In this document: positions 27,996-37,710 of the stretch, piece after piece
How positions within the stretch are numbered: position 1 is the first letter of the stretch
Layout: each line of letters starts with the position of its first letter
Assembly: GCF_028621715.1 (NCBI RefSeq)
Contig: NZ_CP117466.1
Location: 816,501 to 880,500 of the forward strand
Direction of reading: 5' to 3'
DNA length: 64,000 bases
Source: Paracoccus marcusii
Lineage (GTDB): Bacteria; Pseudomonadota; Alphaproteobacteria; Rhodobacterales; Rhodobacteraceae
Program-made: the position numbers and the translations under genes
The notes under the pieces: model-generated
Database searches by the model: none
Seen by the model: only the letters and a program-made list of their open reading frames with translations
Told to the model about the DNA's origin: nothing

Positions 27996-28406
27996 TCAAT
28001 TACCCGTCAGACTCCGGACACGAATAGCGATTAGCTGTGCGATAGTGGCGCAGAGCATCCAGGTCACCGCCTTCTGCCACGATGTGATAATCTCTGCACC
28101 GTAAACAGCTCCCCCGACCGTCCCGATCCCAGGCAGAATGATCGAACCGGCGATTGCTCCTCCGATCACCGAACACAGATAGGCGGTCGCGAGCGACCTA
28201 AGCCAACCTGCAAACTCACCATGCCCAAAGCTGCGGGAGAGAAAGAGCCCAATCGACGCAGGCCCGAAACCCGCAATGCAGGCGAGGAGTATATATTCCG
28301 CCGTACTTAAGGGGGAAACAGGCCCTGCGGCTACGTAGACAACGATGCCTGAAACTGCGGACAAAGAGGCGATTATGGACCGAAACTTAAGAGAATCATG
28401 GCCCAC
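27996..28406 (-). CDS. Hypothetical four-helix membrane protein
   Basis: A 136-residue protein with four hydrophobic segments (about 9-29, 37-57, 71-92 and 112-130), rich in Gly, Ala and Ile. It resembles small inner-membrane proteins of phage and island cargo, but I cannot place it in a family. It is preceded by an AT-rich stretch (28430-28480). Confidence 0.5.
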   Translation of the reverse strand: MGHDSLKFRSIIASLSAVSGIVVYVAAGPVSPLSTAEYILLACIAGFGPASIGLFLSRSFGHGEFAGWLRSLATAYLCSVIGGAIAGSIILPGIGTVGGAVYGAEIITSWQKAVTWMLCATIAQLIAIRVRSLTGN

Positions 28407-28627
28407 GGCAGAATGGTCCTGTTTGACGTATGGAGACTGCCTTGATTGCGAAGTAACACTATTCTCTCAATTTTTCACGTCAGCCCCAGATAATTTACGT
28501 TGATGGCCCCGCGTCGCCTGCGGCTATGCGGGACGGAGCGGTCATTTAAGCAGGCGGGCTGTGCCGATGAAACGGTCTCACCAATGGCATCTTCGCAGCT
28601 TTATAATAAAATTGACAATGATAAATA

Positions 28628-28753
28628 CTATCGATTAAAGAATTGCGCAAAAAATACCCACCACGCCCCCCCAAATATGACTAGAATGATTAGCCACAGC
28701 CAAGGATGCCGTTGCGCTTTTTTTTCCAAATAGCTGAGAAAAATGCCTATCAT
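28628..28753 (-). CDS. Possible 41-residue single-span membrane peptide
   Basis: A short frame MIGIFLSYLEKKAQ followed by one hydrophobic helix (WLWLIILVIFGGAWWVFF). GGGAAAGAG precedes the ATG. The clean helix supports a real small membrane protein, but length makes it uncertain. Confidence 0.4.
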   Translation of the reverse strand: MIGIFLSYLEKKAQRHPWLWLIILVIFGGAWWVFFAQFFNR

Positions 28754-28890
28754 CACTCTTTCCCTGCCTCCGCTGATCGGCAGCGTCAAAGCCGAGCTGT
28801 AACATAAGCATGCTGCCTCGCAAGTTCTCTTCGCATCCATGCGTTTGCGCTGCATTGACAATGCTGCGGGACGAAGCGGTCATTCGTTCC

Positions 28891-29367
28891 TTACGGCGAT
28901 TGGATAAATATCGCTCCTTTACCCAAGTCACCGGAAAGAAGTACGATGACCACCTGCTGATCCGGTGACGAATAATATGTGCCGGGTGTATCCCCGAACA
29001 TGATTTCGTCCGCACCGGCAGTCATCTCTCTCAGGCAATCCTTTCCATCAAGCAGAGTTGCATTGATTCCCGCGATTTCGCGAGAGCGCACCTCCGCAAA
29101 TTCGACCATTGATCCGTGTTGAGACCACGAGGGGGTGTCGGCGAAGCGCCCTTTGAAACCCGCCGCTTCTCTCGCCGCTTCCGGCGAGACTTCGAAAATA
29201 CCTACTGCAGGGCCAAATCCGAGAAAGCTGGTGCAGCTATCCGTCAAGGTAGGTGATGCATCCGCAGGAAGCGCGTTACCAAGGACTTTCATGAGGTGGC
29301 TATCCTGGGTGCAGCCGACTGCAAAAAGCATGGTGGCGGACACTGCCAGCAGGCGATTAATTGGCAT
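28891..29367 (-). CDS. Putative lipoprotein
   Basis: A 158-residue protein with a lipoprotein signal (lipobox FAVGC, Cys at residue 19). The mature part has Cys in TDSCTSFLGFG and DGKDCLREM, likely a disulfide, and ends with a beta-rich tail. It would be anchored in the envelope. Function unknown. It lies just inside the right inverted repeat. Confidence 0.6.
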   Translation of the reverse strand: MPINRLLAVSATMLFAVGCTQDSHLMKVLGNALPADASPTLTDSCTSFLGFGPAVGIFEVSPEAAREAAGFKGRFADTPSWSQHGSMVEFAEVRSREIAGINATLLDGKDCLREMTAGADEIMFGDTPGTYYSSPDQQVVIVLLSGDLGKGAIFIQSP

Positions 29368-29418
29368 GTCTCCACCTCGAATTTACAGGCATATCAGGCA
29401 TAGCCGCCGCGCGAGGTC

Positions 29419-29547
29419 AATGACCGCAAACGGCTCTTCACGTCGATGCTGCGCCGACTGCTGACCGTCCGCTTTCGTCAAGCTGGCAAGCCCGAGAGGC
29501 AGGCTGCCTAATAGAAAAGGCAGAACTATGTGCCACAGAACATCGGG
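29419..29547. repeat. 129-bp imperfect direct repeat, internal copy
   Basis: Aligns without gaps to 50000-50128, which ends five bases before the 3' end of tRNA-Pro. Conserved cores are GCAAACGGCTCT, TGACCGTCCGCTTTCGT, GAGAGGCAG and the AGAAAAGGCA..ACTAT..TGCC block. No coding frame. It could be an old island boundary or a dispersed intergenic repeat. The rest of 29548-29720 shows nothing I can name. Confidence 0.7.
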
Positions 29548-29720
29548 TGGCAGGCGTCAGATAGTCCTGCCTTCAGGGGTGGGAAAAATTGCGTGAAATC
29601 AGTGGGGCCTGTTCGCGATGCGAAGGCGGGCCTGCCTTTCTTGTCACAAAGGTCTGCCTCTGATGGGCCGCAGCCCAATCTCTGGCCCGTGTTCCGCACT
29701 GGTCCGACATGTCGTGGCGC

Positions 29721-30070
29721 TCCTTCCTGTTCCGCCAGTGGCGAAGCCATCGCTGCTTTTCACTTTGGATGACCTCATGTCATCCGAAGGGCAAAGCAGG
29801 GTGGGCGCAGCCCGACCTGCGGCCGGACGGTGATCTGACACACGGGGCCGGAGCGGTGAAATTGGGAGGGACCCGCGCGCCCCGCGCGTGGGAGGAACCG
29901 GATTTTTCCGTGGAGGCTGACGCGCAGCGGCACCAGAGCCCGTGTTCGGATCGCCGGCCGGATGGCAGGCGGAAAAATGAAATGAAAGATCGTCAGCTGT
30001 GCCAGAGCGAAGCGGAGGCGCGGCTGTCTCCTGGATCAGCGATCGCGGTGCCCGCGATCACCATATCTCT
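29721..30070. repeat. Long inverted repeat, right copy
   Basis: Reverse complement of 26024-26371 with few differences over its full length. It ends at ACCATATCTCT, about 100 bp before the end of the next gene. The 30071-30168 stretch holds no gene. The GC-rich part is open in several frames, which is a composition effect. Confidence 0.9.
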
Positions 30071-30168
30071 TAAGAGGGGGCCCTGACGCTCGACAAAAAA
30101 TCATGATGCAATTCAGAGTCGTATGCCCAACAGAAGTGCCTCCACCCGCAGCAAGTACCCTCGCGATT

Positions 30169-31917
30169 TTACGTGAGCTGTGATAGGAACTGAGGTAGAG
30201 CCTCATCATTTGCCGCCTCGAGCTGCTCCTCCCAATCAGGGGGGAAATGCCTGAGGGTGCGAACCTCCGCGCGAACGATTTCGTTGAGCGGAAGCTTGTC
30301 GAGGAACGACATAGGAGGCAGCGCATCGGTTTCCTCCTCGCGCGCATAAGCAAGTGTGTCATCACCTACTGGCCAGAAATCGATCCGATACCGGCTTACC
30401 CAGAAGATTTTTTCAAGCTGCTCAATGCTCTCAGCGACAATGCGGGGCTTGCCTGCACAACGCTCAAACAGGTAGCGGAAAGTAGAAAAGTCACAGGCTG
30501 GAGTGAAATCACCACCGTCAAGTGAGGGATTGATATGGTCTCGCCACAGCAAGACGACGCGGTAAACGTTAGATGGATTCGCAGGAACGGTTTTCCCAAA
30601 TATATCCTTCAGTGACCACTGTCCGGATAGCAATGCGTTCCTCGCAGCATTCAGCTGCTGCACCGCCTTTCCAAAATTCACGCGATCGTCAGTGAAATTG
30701 GAAGCTTGGAATTCAGTTCGAAATCGATCGAAAACTGTTTTAACTTCACAGATGAGCAATTCGTTAGTGTCGTGGTCATAGATGCCTAAATCAATGTCGC
30801 CAATTCCGCTCTTCTTCTTCCGAGTAACGACAGTAATATTTTTAAACTGCTGGAGCTGATCGGCAATATAGTCCGCCGCACGGGCCAAATCACTACCGAA
30901 AGTGGTGCTCCAAATTTCGCCTCTCTTGCTTTGAACCTGCGCTATAAAAACTAGTTCGGGAAGCATCGCATGGTAGACGAACGGCCAAGCACGGTATTGC
31001 GAGCTTATTCTTAGGAATGGAACTGCCGATCCTGTTCGCCGTGCGGTTTCCGGGTCAGACGAGAGCAAATTCATCAATCGAATAAGCTCACGATTGTCGA
31101 TTGGATCGCGCTCATATGCTGAGGTAAAGGATCCGAGCAAGTCAAAAAGGGTATCTTCATCTAGCCAGCGGTACCCCATAGCGGGCAAAAGTGAAGCGAA
31201 CGCGAGCAAACTTAATAAGGATGCTTCTCTTACTTCCAGCGCTGTCAGCATCCGCTGCCAAGTTTCAGGTAGTCCCTTCCGTAGCACGTCGATCTCGCGC
31301 ATGTCGAGCAGCAGTGTCAACTTAGCACGGAGCGCGATGTCGGAGTCATGACCGCCGCCATTTTCCACCGCACCATTGATTATTTTGCGCTCTTCCTCAC
31401 TGTGTTCTAAGTAAAGGGCCTTGGTCCGCAGAAGCGTCAGCGCGCTCCGGCGGCGGGAGTCAGCTATAGCCGAAAGATAACGCTCGCCATCCTGCGATAC
31501 AATCCTCTTGCCACTTTCCACACTCACTCGCTCGTTTAAGGCAAGTATCTGGCCAAACTTAATGAGAAGGTATGTCTCAACGGCCGGATCTTCATCTCGG
31601 ACTACATTAATATAAAGTGGTATTGGAGAATCTGACATCGTTGGTGCTAGCTCGGCCAGAGTCTCTGCCAATATCCGAAAAGAAACAGAAAAGTCAGCGA
31701 ATCCCCAAGGAACAACATGGTCAACTGTTTCATTTGCACGTCGCTCTAGAACGTGCGCCGCCATTGGAACCGCATAGCCGGAGGGAGGCAAGGCCTGTCT
31801 TGCTCTAATGAGAAACTCGCTTTGCTCGGCCTCGAACTGCTTCAATCCTGCAACGTATTCTTCTGCGGCTTGGCTTAGGGCGATAGCGACCCGGCGCGGT
31901 GCTCTGCTTTTGGTCAT
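30169..31917 (-). CDS. Large protein with a C-terminal PD-(D/E)XK-like domain
   Basis: A 582-residue protein with AGGAG before its ATG. The N-terminal ~330 residues are helical and unrecognised. From about residue 370 it has GIGDIDLGIYDHDTNELLICEVKT, matching the Asp...Glu-x-Lys core of PD-(D/E)XK nucleases of the restriction type. It stands alone between the right inverted repeat and tniQ, where cargo of a Tn7-like element would sit. I infer a defence effector; no known system name fits. Confidence 0.6.
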   Translation of the reverse strand: MTKSRAPRRVAIALSQAAEEYVAGLKQFEAEQSEFLIRARQALPPSGYAVPMAAHVLERRANETVDHVVPWGFADFSVSFRILAETLAELAPTMSDSPIPLYINVVRDEDPAVETYLLIKFGQILALNERVSVESGKRIVSQDGERYLSAIADSRRRSALTLLRTKALYLEHSEEERKIINGAVENGGGHDSDIALRAKLTLLLDMREIDVLRKGLPETWQRMLTALEVREASLLSLLAFASLLPAMGYRWLDEDTLFDLLGSFTSAYERDPIDNRELIRLMNLLSSDPETARRTGSAVPFLRISSQYRAWPFVYHAMLPELVFIAQVQSKRGEIWSTTFGSDLARAADYIADQLQQFKNITVVTRKKKSGIGDIDLGIYDHDTNELLICEVKTVFDRFRTEFQASNFTDDRVNFGKAVQQLNAARNALLSGQWSLKDIFGKTVPANPSNVYRVVLLWRDHINPSLDGGDFTPACDFSTFRYLFERCAGKPRIVAESIEQLEKIFWVSRYRIDFWPVGDDTLAYAREEETDALPPMSFLDKLPLNEIVRAEVRTLRHFPPDWEEQLEAANDEALPQFLSQLT

Positions 31918-32160
31918 GGCCGCTCCTCATAAACTTCCTTAAGACAACTGCCCCTTTATTCTAAAGCGGGCAATCCGATCAGTAGCGCGGTCGAAGCTAG
32001 ATCATTGGCTCGGCGTCTTCGGTCCGCGGACCGACAACAGACGAATTAGTGCTGGCTCAACCAATTATATTGTGTACGCATCATTCAAATAGATGGTGTC
32101 TCTTGGACTAGTGGAGATGGTTTCAACGGCGAGTTCTGAACATGAGGAGCGCTTTGATCT

Positions 32161-33978
32161 TCATACAAAAAAGCTCGCTTCTGCAACCCAAATTAAGTCA
32201 CTCCGTCGGTATATCGTGTTGCAGCGGCTGTCCAAGGCGAGCGGCTGAATGCCACGATCGCTCTGCAGGATGGCCTCGGCGCCAGGCAGGCGACCAGACT
32301 GTGCAGCCAAAGTGGTGACCGTGATGTACTCGCCCGCGAATTTTTCAACCGATCGGGAGGAGACGTAGCGGCGGGTCCGGGCTGTCCGTCGTTCCTCAAC
32401 CACGCGAGGCTCCAAGATGCCTTGGTCGAGCAGGCCGCGCACCGTGCGGACGCTCACCTGCAAGCGTTTTGCAGCCTCGGTTGGCGTCACCGCTCCCTCT
32501 TGTTCAGCGCTGAACGCCTCCCGTAGTGCATCGAGCGACAAGCGGAAGTCGCGGAAGTGCGGTTGGGGTGCCCCGTTCGCGTATAACTTGATCCGGTTCT
32601 CGAGAATGACCTCGGTGACGCGATCCATCGGCACGCTGAGTCTTCTTGATGCCTCAGGAATATCGAGAGGATCTTGCGGGTCATCCTTGACCACGAGCCC
32701 GCTCAGCTTAGCCAGAAACGCCGCAAGGTCGCGAGGGTGGTAGAGCGGGGTGGTGTTATGCTCGGCATAGTATCTCGGGATCAGCCCCCGCGCCGTGAAC
32801 TTCGTCATCATGATGCGGTCGACGCCGACCCGCTCTGCTGCCTCCGTCGCGTTTAGGAGAGCGTCGACCTCCGTGACGATGCCGCGGACGACATCGGCCG
32901 GCGCATAATCACTCAGAATGAACCGCTTGCTGACGTTGCTGCGCTGAGCAAGGCCGCAAGCCGCCAGCCGCCTTCCGAGCTGCCAGCTTGAGATGCCGAA
33001 GGTACTTCGCGCCGTCGCGAACGAATGGACGTACTGCTCTGGACAAGGCTGCCCAAGCACCACCTGCCCTTCCGCGATTGGGAAGTTTCGGAACACGAAG
33101 TCCCGGACGATGTCCCGGATGGAATCAAAGTCCGGATCATCATCGCGATAGCGTAGCCATTCGAAGAACACCCGAAAGCGGGTTCGGTAGAGCGTGGCAT
33201 CGATCGGCTGCGCCATCTGAATGTCTTTAAGCTTGGCGCGAAAGGCGTCCGGGCCCTTGCACAGCACTCGAAACCCCGCCGTTCCAGCAGCTGCCCATTC
33301 AGCCGGCGCAACCAGATCGCGCTTGGTATCCGCCCCACGGGTGAGGAGGAGGCCGAACCCCTCGCATGTCTGCGCCGCGACATGATACGGTAAGCGGCCC
33401 AGCCAGCCGTCTCCTGCACCGGTCTTAACCCGCTGACGCAGGTATCGCTCCAGCTCCAGATCATCAGCCCTTGCAGGGGCCGGTTCGACCGGAACGTACT
33501 CCTCAAGCATCCGCATGATGTCAAAGGTATCATTGCCATTCTGACGTGGTGGCAGTGGAACGAGATAGCAGCCATGAACCGCGCAGGTCCGGACGGATGT
33601 CAGCTGCCACAGGCCATGATGGGCTGAATAATCTACATGCAGGCCGGCCGTCAGACAGGCCGGGCAGCTTCGCAGTGAGGTGCGGCTGAAAGCAGTGAAC
33701 TTGATCCGCTCCTCGCCAAGGCGGAACCATCCCGGCTCGATGAGCTGGGGGGTGTTCATCTGGAGGCATGCGCTATCAACGCCGGCAAGTGCAGCCAGAC
33801 GGCCCACCTCCTGAGGGTCGCCATTCGCAAGCGCGAAATAGTCGATCCCGACATCGGAGCAGAAGGTAATCAGCCTTTGCACGCCGTTCCTGCGGGCCAG
33901 ACGTGATCCGAGGGAGGTGGCGCACTCGCCGGGCACTAGATCTACTGTCAGGGGGAGCTGCTTAAGGCTGCTGAACAT
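32161..33978 (-). CDS. tniQ: TniQ/TnsD-family target-selection protein
   Basis: A 605-residue TniQ protein. The N-terminal domain has a zinc-finger layout: SCPACL at about 103-108, a YSAHHGLWQL stretch and TCAVHGCYLVPL. The C-terminal half carries several HTH segments, including a MerR-like one (PTEAAKRLQVSVRTVRGLLDQG). TniQ/TnsD proteins recruit TnsC and choose the insertion site. Its start overlaps the tnsC stop in TGATG, so translation is coupled. The long C-terminal DNA-binding part suggests sequence-specific targeting, as in TnsD, not guide RNA use; no Cas genes are nearby. Confidence 0.85.
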   Translation of the reverse strand: MFSSLKQLPLTVDLVPGECATSLGSRLARRNGVQRLITFCSDVGIDYFALANGDPQEVGRLAALAGVDSACLQMNTPQLIEPGWFRLGEERIKFTAFSRTSLRSCPACLTAGLHVDYSAHHGLWQLTSVRTCAVHGCYLVPLPPRQNGNDTFDIMRMLEEYVPVEPAPARADDLELERYLRQRVKTGAGDGWLGRLPYHVAAQTCEGFGLLLTRGADTKRDLVAPAEWAAAGTAGFRVLCKGPDAFRAKLKDIQMAQPIDATLYRTRFRVFFEWLRYRDDDPDFDSIRDIVRDFVFRNFPIAEGQVVLGQPCPEQYVHSFATARSTFGISSWQLGRRLAACGLAQRSNVSKRFILSDYAPADVVRGIVTEVDALLNATEAAERVGVDRIMMTKFTARGLIPRYYAEHNTTPLYHPRDLAAFLAKLSGLVVKDDPQDPLDIPEASRRLSVPMDRVTEVILENRIKLYANGAPQPHFRDFRLSLDALREAFSAEQEGAVTPTEAAKRLQVSVRTVRGLLDQGILEPRVVEERRTARTRRYVSSRSVEKFAGEYITVTTLAAQSGRLPGAEAILQSDRGIQPLALDSRCNTIYRRSDLIWVAEASFFV

Positions 33979-34931
33979 CAGCGTTTCTCCCGTGAGAAGA
34001 CCTGCCGCGCATCGATGCGGACAAAATCAGGGATGATGAAGGGATTGAACGTGTCGTCACAGGCCGTGCGCAGGTGATAAGCCAAGGCAAAATGAGCACG
34101 GGTCAGCCGGGGTGCACCGGCCAGATACGCCTGCTCGACAGCCGCGACGATCAACTCGATGACTAGGCCGAACTGGTTTGCAGCGGCGTGGATGAGCCGC
34201 TCCCCGTGCGCGAGCTCAAGAGTATCCGAGCCCGGCGCAAGCTCTGCCTTGCTGCAGTAGCTTTCGATGAGGTCAAGGACATCATTCCCGTGCGCCACCG
34301 GCGACAGGCTCTCGAAGTGGACCGTGTCCATGCGCCGGGCCAGCTGCGAATCATGGTTCAGAATGTCCTCGAGTTCTGGTGTGCCCGAGAGAATGATGCC
34401 AACCGGCCATTCCGAATCCGTCATCAGCGTTTTGAGCATGGAGGCAACCGAATCAAGCTCATGCCGTGTTCCGCGGGATGCCAGATCCTGGGCCTCGTCC
34501 AGATGGACAAAGAGGATTTTCCGCTCTTTCAGGTGATGCCGGACCAGGTCCCAGATGTACCAGGCCTGCCGTTCGGAACTGATCTGGTAGCCGAGGGCCC
34601 GCAGCAGGGTCTGTCCGACGAACTTCAACGTCGCAGGTGACGGCACCCTGATACTAACGATTGAAAAATCCTCATGACCGGAGCGCTCAAGCCATCCGCG
34701 GCTCCGCACCATGAGCTGAACCATCGCTGATGTCTTCCCTGCGCCGGATGGGCCCGAAAGGGCCAGTCCATGCGCTTCGCTCGTCCTTCCCGCCTCGCAA
34801 TCGGCCAGCCGCTTCTCGATCAGGAGGGAGAAGCGAGCCTCAAGCGGCTCAAAACGATCGTGGTGGATGAAGTGACCGCGCAGAAGCGCGATCCTCCGGG
34901 CAGTATATTTGATCCGGTCACTGCTCATCAT
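33978..34931 (-). CDS. tnsC: TnsC/TniB-type AAA+ transposition regulator
   Basis: A 317-residue AAA+ ATPase with Walker A GPSGAGKT (60-67), Walker B ILFVHLDEAQDL (about 139-150), and sensor region ILSGTPELEDIL. These are the features of TnsC/TniB proteins, which link target choice to the transposase. I chose the ATG at 34931, which overlaps the tnsB stop by 14 bp; the longer frame to 35039 lies inside tnsB and is unlike the family. It is the third gene of the operon. Confidence 0.88.
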   Translation of the reverse strand: MMSSDRIKYTARRIALLRGHFIHHDRFEPLEARFSLLIEKRLADCEAGRTSEAHGLALSGPSGAGKTSAMVQLMVRSRGWLERSGHEDFSIVSIRVPSPATLKFVGQTLLRALGYQISSERQAWYIWDLVRHHLKERKILFVHLDEAQDLASRGTRHELDSVASMLKTLMTDSEWPVGIILSGTPELEDILNHDSQLARRMDTVHFESLSPVAHGNDVLDLIESYCSKAELAPGSDTLELAHGERLIHAAANQFGLVIELIVAAVEQAYLAGAPRLTRAHFALAYHLRTACDDTFNPFIIPDFVRIDARQVFSREKR

Positions 34932-37053
34932 CGAACCTCCAACGGTTCTTGCGCGTGCGCTCCTGTGCCGGCGACTCGGAACTGTCTTTGGGCAGATCCG
35001 GCGGCATGAACGTTCGCGGCGTGATCTGAATGCCGTCAACCAGGGGATCGGCAGATGGGGTCATGCGCGCAAGCCGCTCCGCATCGGATCGGACGGGATA
35101 CTGCAGGGCGGCCTGATGGCGCTCCACATCCAGGTCGGTGACATGGAACGGGGTCAGCTCCCTCAGCGCGAACGCGCGGCGGTTGATGTCCGAAATCCGT
35201 TCGATGGCCCTGCGGACTTTCGGCGCGTCGAGTTCGGCATCTTTCCGATGCTTGCTGCGCAAGGTCCGGGTAGCTTCTTGCATCAGATCATAACTGACAC
35301 CATCGAAGCCGCTTTGATTCGCCGTAGCCGGGTGCCACGTAGCGCCCACCTTTACTGCGATCCATCCCATGTCCCGCAGATCCGCGCGTATCTCTACGTT
35401 TCGCTGCGGGGAGTGCAGGAACGCCTCCCGCAGCGCCTTGCAGCTGTAGGTCAGCCCCGAAAGCAAGATCCCGTCGCCCCGCAGCTTGCGCTCCAGAGGC
35501 CTGCCAAATGCGCGGCGCAGCGTCAGGCCGTCCGGGACCGGAGGTGTTCCATACCTGGCCACCAGTCGCGCCCAAGCCTCGTTGGGGGTTTCTCCCCCAA
35601 GTGAGCCGTGCCCTTGGTTGTGATAGATGTCGACGACATAGGTCAGCAGAATGGTGATCAGATCGTCGTCGCAGAGGCAGGCCAATTGCTCTGACGGATA
35701 ATCGCCACGCTGGATCGTGTCGAAGAAGGTCCTTCCGGCCAGCAAGGGCATCAGTTGGTGGCCATACGTCCGAAAGAACGTTTCGATATGGCCACGAAGC
35801 CATGGCTTCCCGGCAGGCGGCAGAAGCGTAGTAACGCCGAGGGACAAAACGGCGCCTTGGAAGTCATCGGACGTGAATGCCGTCCCCTGGTCGGTGACCA
35901 GTGCCTGCACCCCGCCATGATGATGCCATGTGCTTTCGCATCCGGCCGCACGCGCCATTGGCGTCTTGTCGATGAAGATGTCCCGCAGCGCCCTGACCGC
36001 ATCGCTGGAGTTCGGTGTCTCGGCCAGGCGCATGGAGAGGATGCATCTCGTTGCGCAGTCGATCGCGACATAGAGCCAACGCCGACCGGCCTCGAACCGC
36101 TCCTGCCGCTCGGGCGGAAGATGATCCCAGATGCCCGACAGCGTCAGGAGCGAGATCACATCGAGGCGGTTCTCGTCCATCTCGACACGCTCAAGCGGCT
36201 GCGTCACGTCCACCCCTGTCTCAAAAAGCGTGAACTTGGCGTTCGCGGCCGCCGTGCCATAGCGCTTGGCATGGACGTAATACGGATCCGCAAGACCCAA
36301 ACGCCGTCTGAGACTGGCCGCAGACGGGACGACAAGCGTGGGGGCTCCAGCAGCTGCCCTGCGCTCGCTCTCGCGGACGAACAGCTGCCGCGTGTCAGCC
36401 ACCGCCGCTGCCTTGGTGGGCCGTTGCGTATCGGCGTAGATCTCGATGACCTGGTTCATCAAAGCTTCCGAGTGAAGACACCATCGAGGGGCGCGGTTGC
36501 CGCAGCGATGAGTTTCCGGAATCAGGGCGAGGGCGGAGTACCCTGCCCGCTCGTAGCTGCGCACCCATTGGAATGCCGTGCGGCTGCCCGGAAGCTGGCG
36601 CGTGATGATTTCCGCGCCCGGCCGGGCCAGCTTTGCCGCCGCCATGCCCTCACCGACCCGCCGCTCCACCTCGCAGGAAAGCTTGGCACGGCCCTCAGCG
36701 TAGCCTGCATGAGTCCGATTGATTTCCCCGGCTGCCTCAAAGGCCAGAAAGGCATCACAGACCGCTTTGCGCCAGATGACCAGCCGCCGAACATCATGTG
36801 CAAGCCCATTGATGATATCGGTCGGCTTACGACCGCGCAGGTCCTGCTTGGCGCGATCAAAATAGCCGGCGATATAGGCGGTGTCGGGTTGTCGCAGCAG
36901 GTCCGCCAGTTCCTCATGCGTCAGGCGTTCTGTGATGCCCGGTTGGCCGAGCCGCTCGAAGAGGCCGCCCTTGTCGTCGATTTCCAACGGGCGCATGGCA
37001 ACGCCAGCGGCGGTGATCAGGTCAGACTTCGAGAACCGGAAACGGATTGTCAT
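34918..37053 (-). CDS. tnsB: TnsB-type DDE transposase
   Basis: A 711-residue transposase. The catalytic core is complete: Asp293 in VEMDENRLD, Asp388 in ALVTDQGTAF and Glu424 in RGHIETFFRTYG, with 35 residues between the last two (DDx35E). N-terminal HTH-like segments and a C-terminal Mu-type barrel region flank it. TnsB cuts and joins the transposon 3' ends. It overlaps tnsA by 4 bp (ATGA). Confidence 0.9.
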   Translation of the reverse strand: MTIRFRFSKSDLITAAGVAMRPLEIDDKGGLFERLGQPGITERLTHEELADLLRQPDTAYIAGYFDRAKQDLRGRKPTDIINGLAHDVRRLVIWRKAVCDAFLAFEAAGEINRTHAGYAEGRAKLSCEVERRVGEGMAAAKLARPGAEIITRQLPGSRTAFQWVRSYERAGYSALALIPETHRCGNRAPRWCLHSEALMNQVIEIYADTQRPTKAAAVADTRQLFVRESERRAAAGAPTLVVPSAASLRRRLGLADPYYVHAKRYGTAAANAKFTLFETGVDVTQPLERVEMDENRLDVISLLTLSGIWDHLPPERQERFEAGRRWLYVAIDCATRCILSMRLAETPNSSDAVRALRDIFIDKTPMARAAGCESTWHHHGGVQALVTDQGTAFTSDDFQGAVLSLGVTTLLPPAGKPWLRGHIETFFRTYGHQLMPLLAGRTFFDTIQRGDYPSEQLACLCDDDLITILLTYVVDIYHNQGHGSLGGETPNEAWARLVARYGTPPVPDGLTLRRAFGRPLERKLRGDGILLSGLTYSCKALREAFLHSPQRNVEIRADLRDMGWIAVKVGATWHPATANQSGFDGVSYDLMQEATRTLRSKHRKDAELDAPKVRRAIERISDINRRAFALRELTPFHVTDLDVERHQAALQYPVRSDAERLARMTPSADPLVDGIQITPRTFMPPDLPKDSSESPAQERTRKNRWRFDDEQ

Positions 37054-37550
37054 GCTGCCACCTCCGTAAAAGGTGGGCGCGACCGGGCCAGCTGGCGTGC
37101 GGCCTCGGCAGCTGCACGGCGATCGAGGTGCTGATCCGTGATCAGCATGACGCGGTCCGCAAATTGCTTCGGCGTTGCGGCGGCAACTCGCTCCAGCTCA
37201 GAGACGAAGTTCTGCTGGATTACCCGCTGCATCGGCTTGATAGCCACTGCAACACGTTCTCCCCCTGTCGTAGTGACCAGGAAGTCGAAGACGTGCTTCG
37301 CTGGCAGCCCGCTGGCGTCGGCGTATTGCACCGCCGTCGGCTGGTCCCAGATATGGTGGATGTCAGTGCGCACCAGCATCAGGCAGAGGAACGCGTATTC
37401 AAGCGCGCTCTCAAACTGGATGATGCGCGGACGCTCAAAGCCCGGCAGCTTTACGACAAGCGCCCCGCGTAGACTGGCCTTGGAACGGCGCGAGATGGCC
37501 CGCGTCGCGTGGCTTGGCTCAGGGCCGATGTAGATCAGGTTCTGTTTCAT
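37050..37550 (-). CDS. tnsA: TnsA-type endonuclease
   Basis: A 166-residue nuclease. Shared with the orphan copy at 9651 are FESALEYAFLCLMLV.TDIHHIWDQP, a VFDFLVTTTGGERVAVAIKP block with the likely catalytic Asp and Lys, and a strand VMLIT. It lacks the C-terminal winged-helix region of longer TnsA proteins. It is the first gene of the tnsA-tnsB-tnsC-tniQ operon, so transposition should be cut-and-paste. ATG 37550 opens MKQNLIYIGPEPSHATR, where related proteins begin; the frame is open to 37697. Confidence 0.8.
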   Translation of the reverse strand: MKQNLIYIGPEPSHATRAISRRSKASLRGALVVKLPGFERPRIIQFESALEYAFLCLMLVRTDIHHIWDQPTAVQYADASGLPAKHVFDFLVTTTGGERVAVAIKPMQRVIQQNFVSELERVAAATPKQFADRVMLITDQHLDRRAAAEAARQLARSRPPFTEVAA

Positions 37551-37710
37551 GATGTTCCGGTCACGCTGCCAGTCACACCGGATTGGGCAGTCATGATCCC
37601 CCTTTTCTGTGGATGTGTTGAACAGCCCTGCCGGACGACCGCCCGGCAGGTTGACTTTTTGTTCGCCTCGGGGGATGACTTTGGTGTCGGGTATCAATCG
37701 ACATCTAAGA

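Larger units (their letters stand above)
27170..28879. repeat. Dispersed short motif GCGGGACGAAGCGG between small genes
   Basis: The motif occurs exactly at 27920-27933 and 28866-28879, with one mismatch at 28528-28541 and two at 27170-27183, always in gaps between genes. Related forms (GACGAAAGCGGACGGTCA type) are in the 129-bp repeats at 29419 and 50000. It resembles a REP-like intergenic repeat. Confidence 0.55.

Noticed and set aside
25000..29400. Integron-like cassette array
   Set aside because: Genes are in both orientations, no integron integrase is present, and the short motif does not show attC-type RYYYAAC/GTTRRRY ends.
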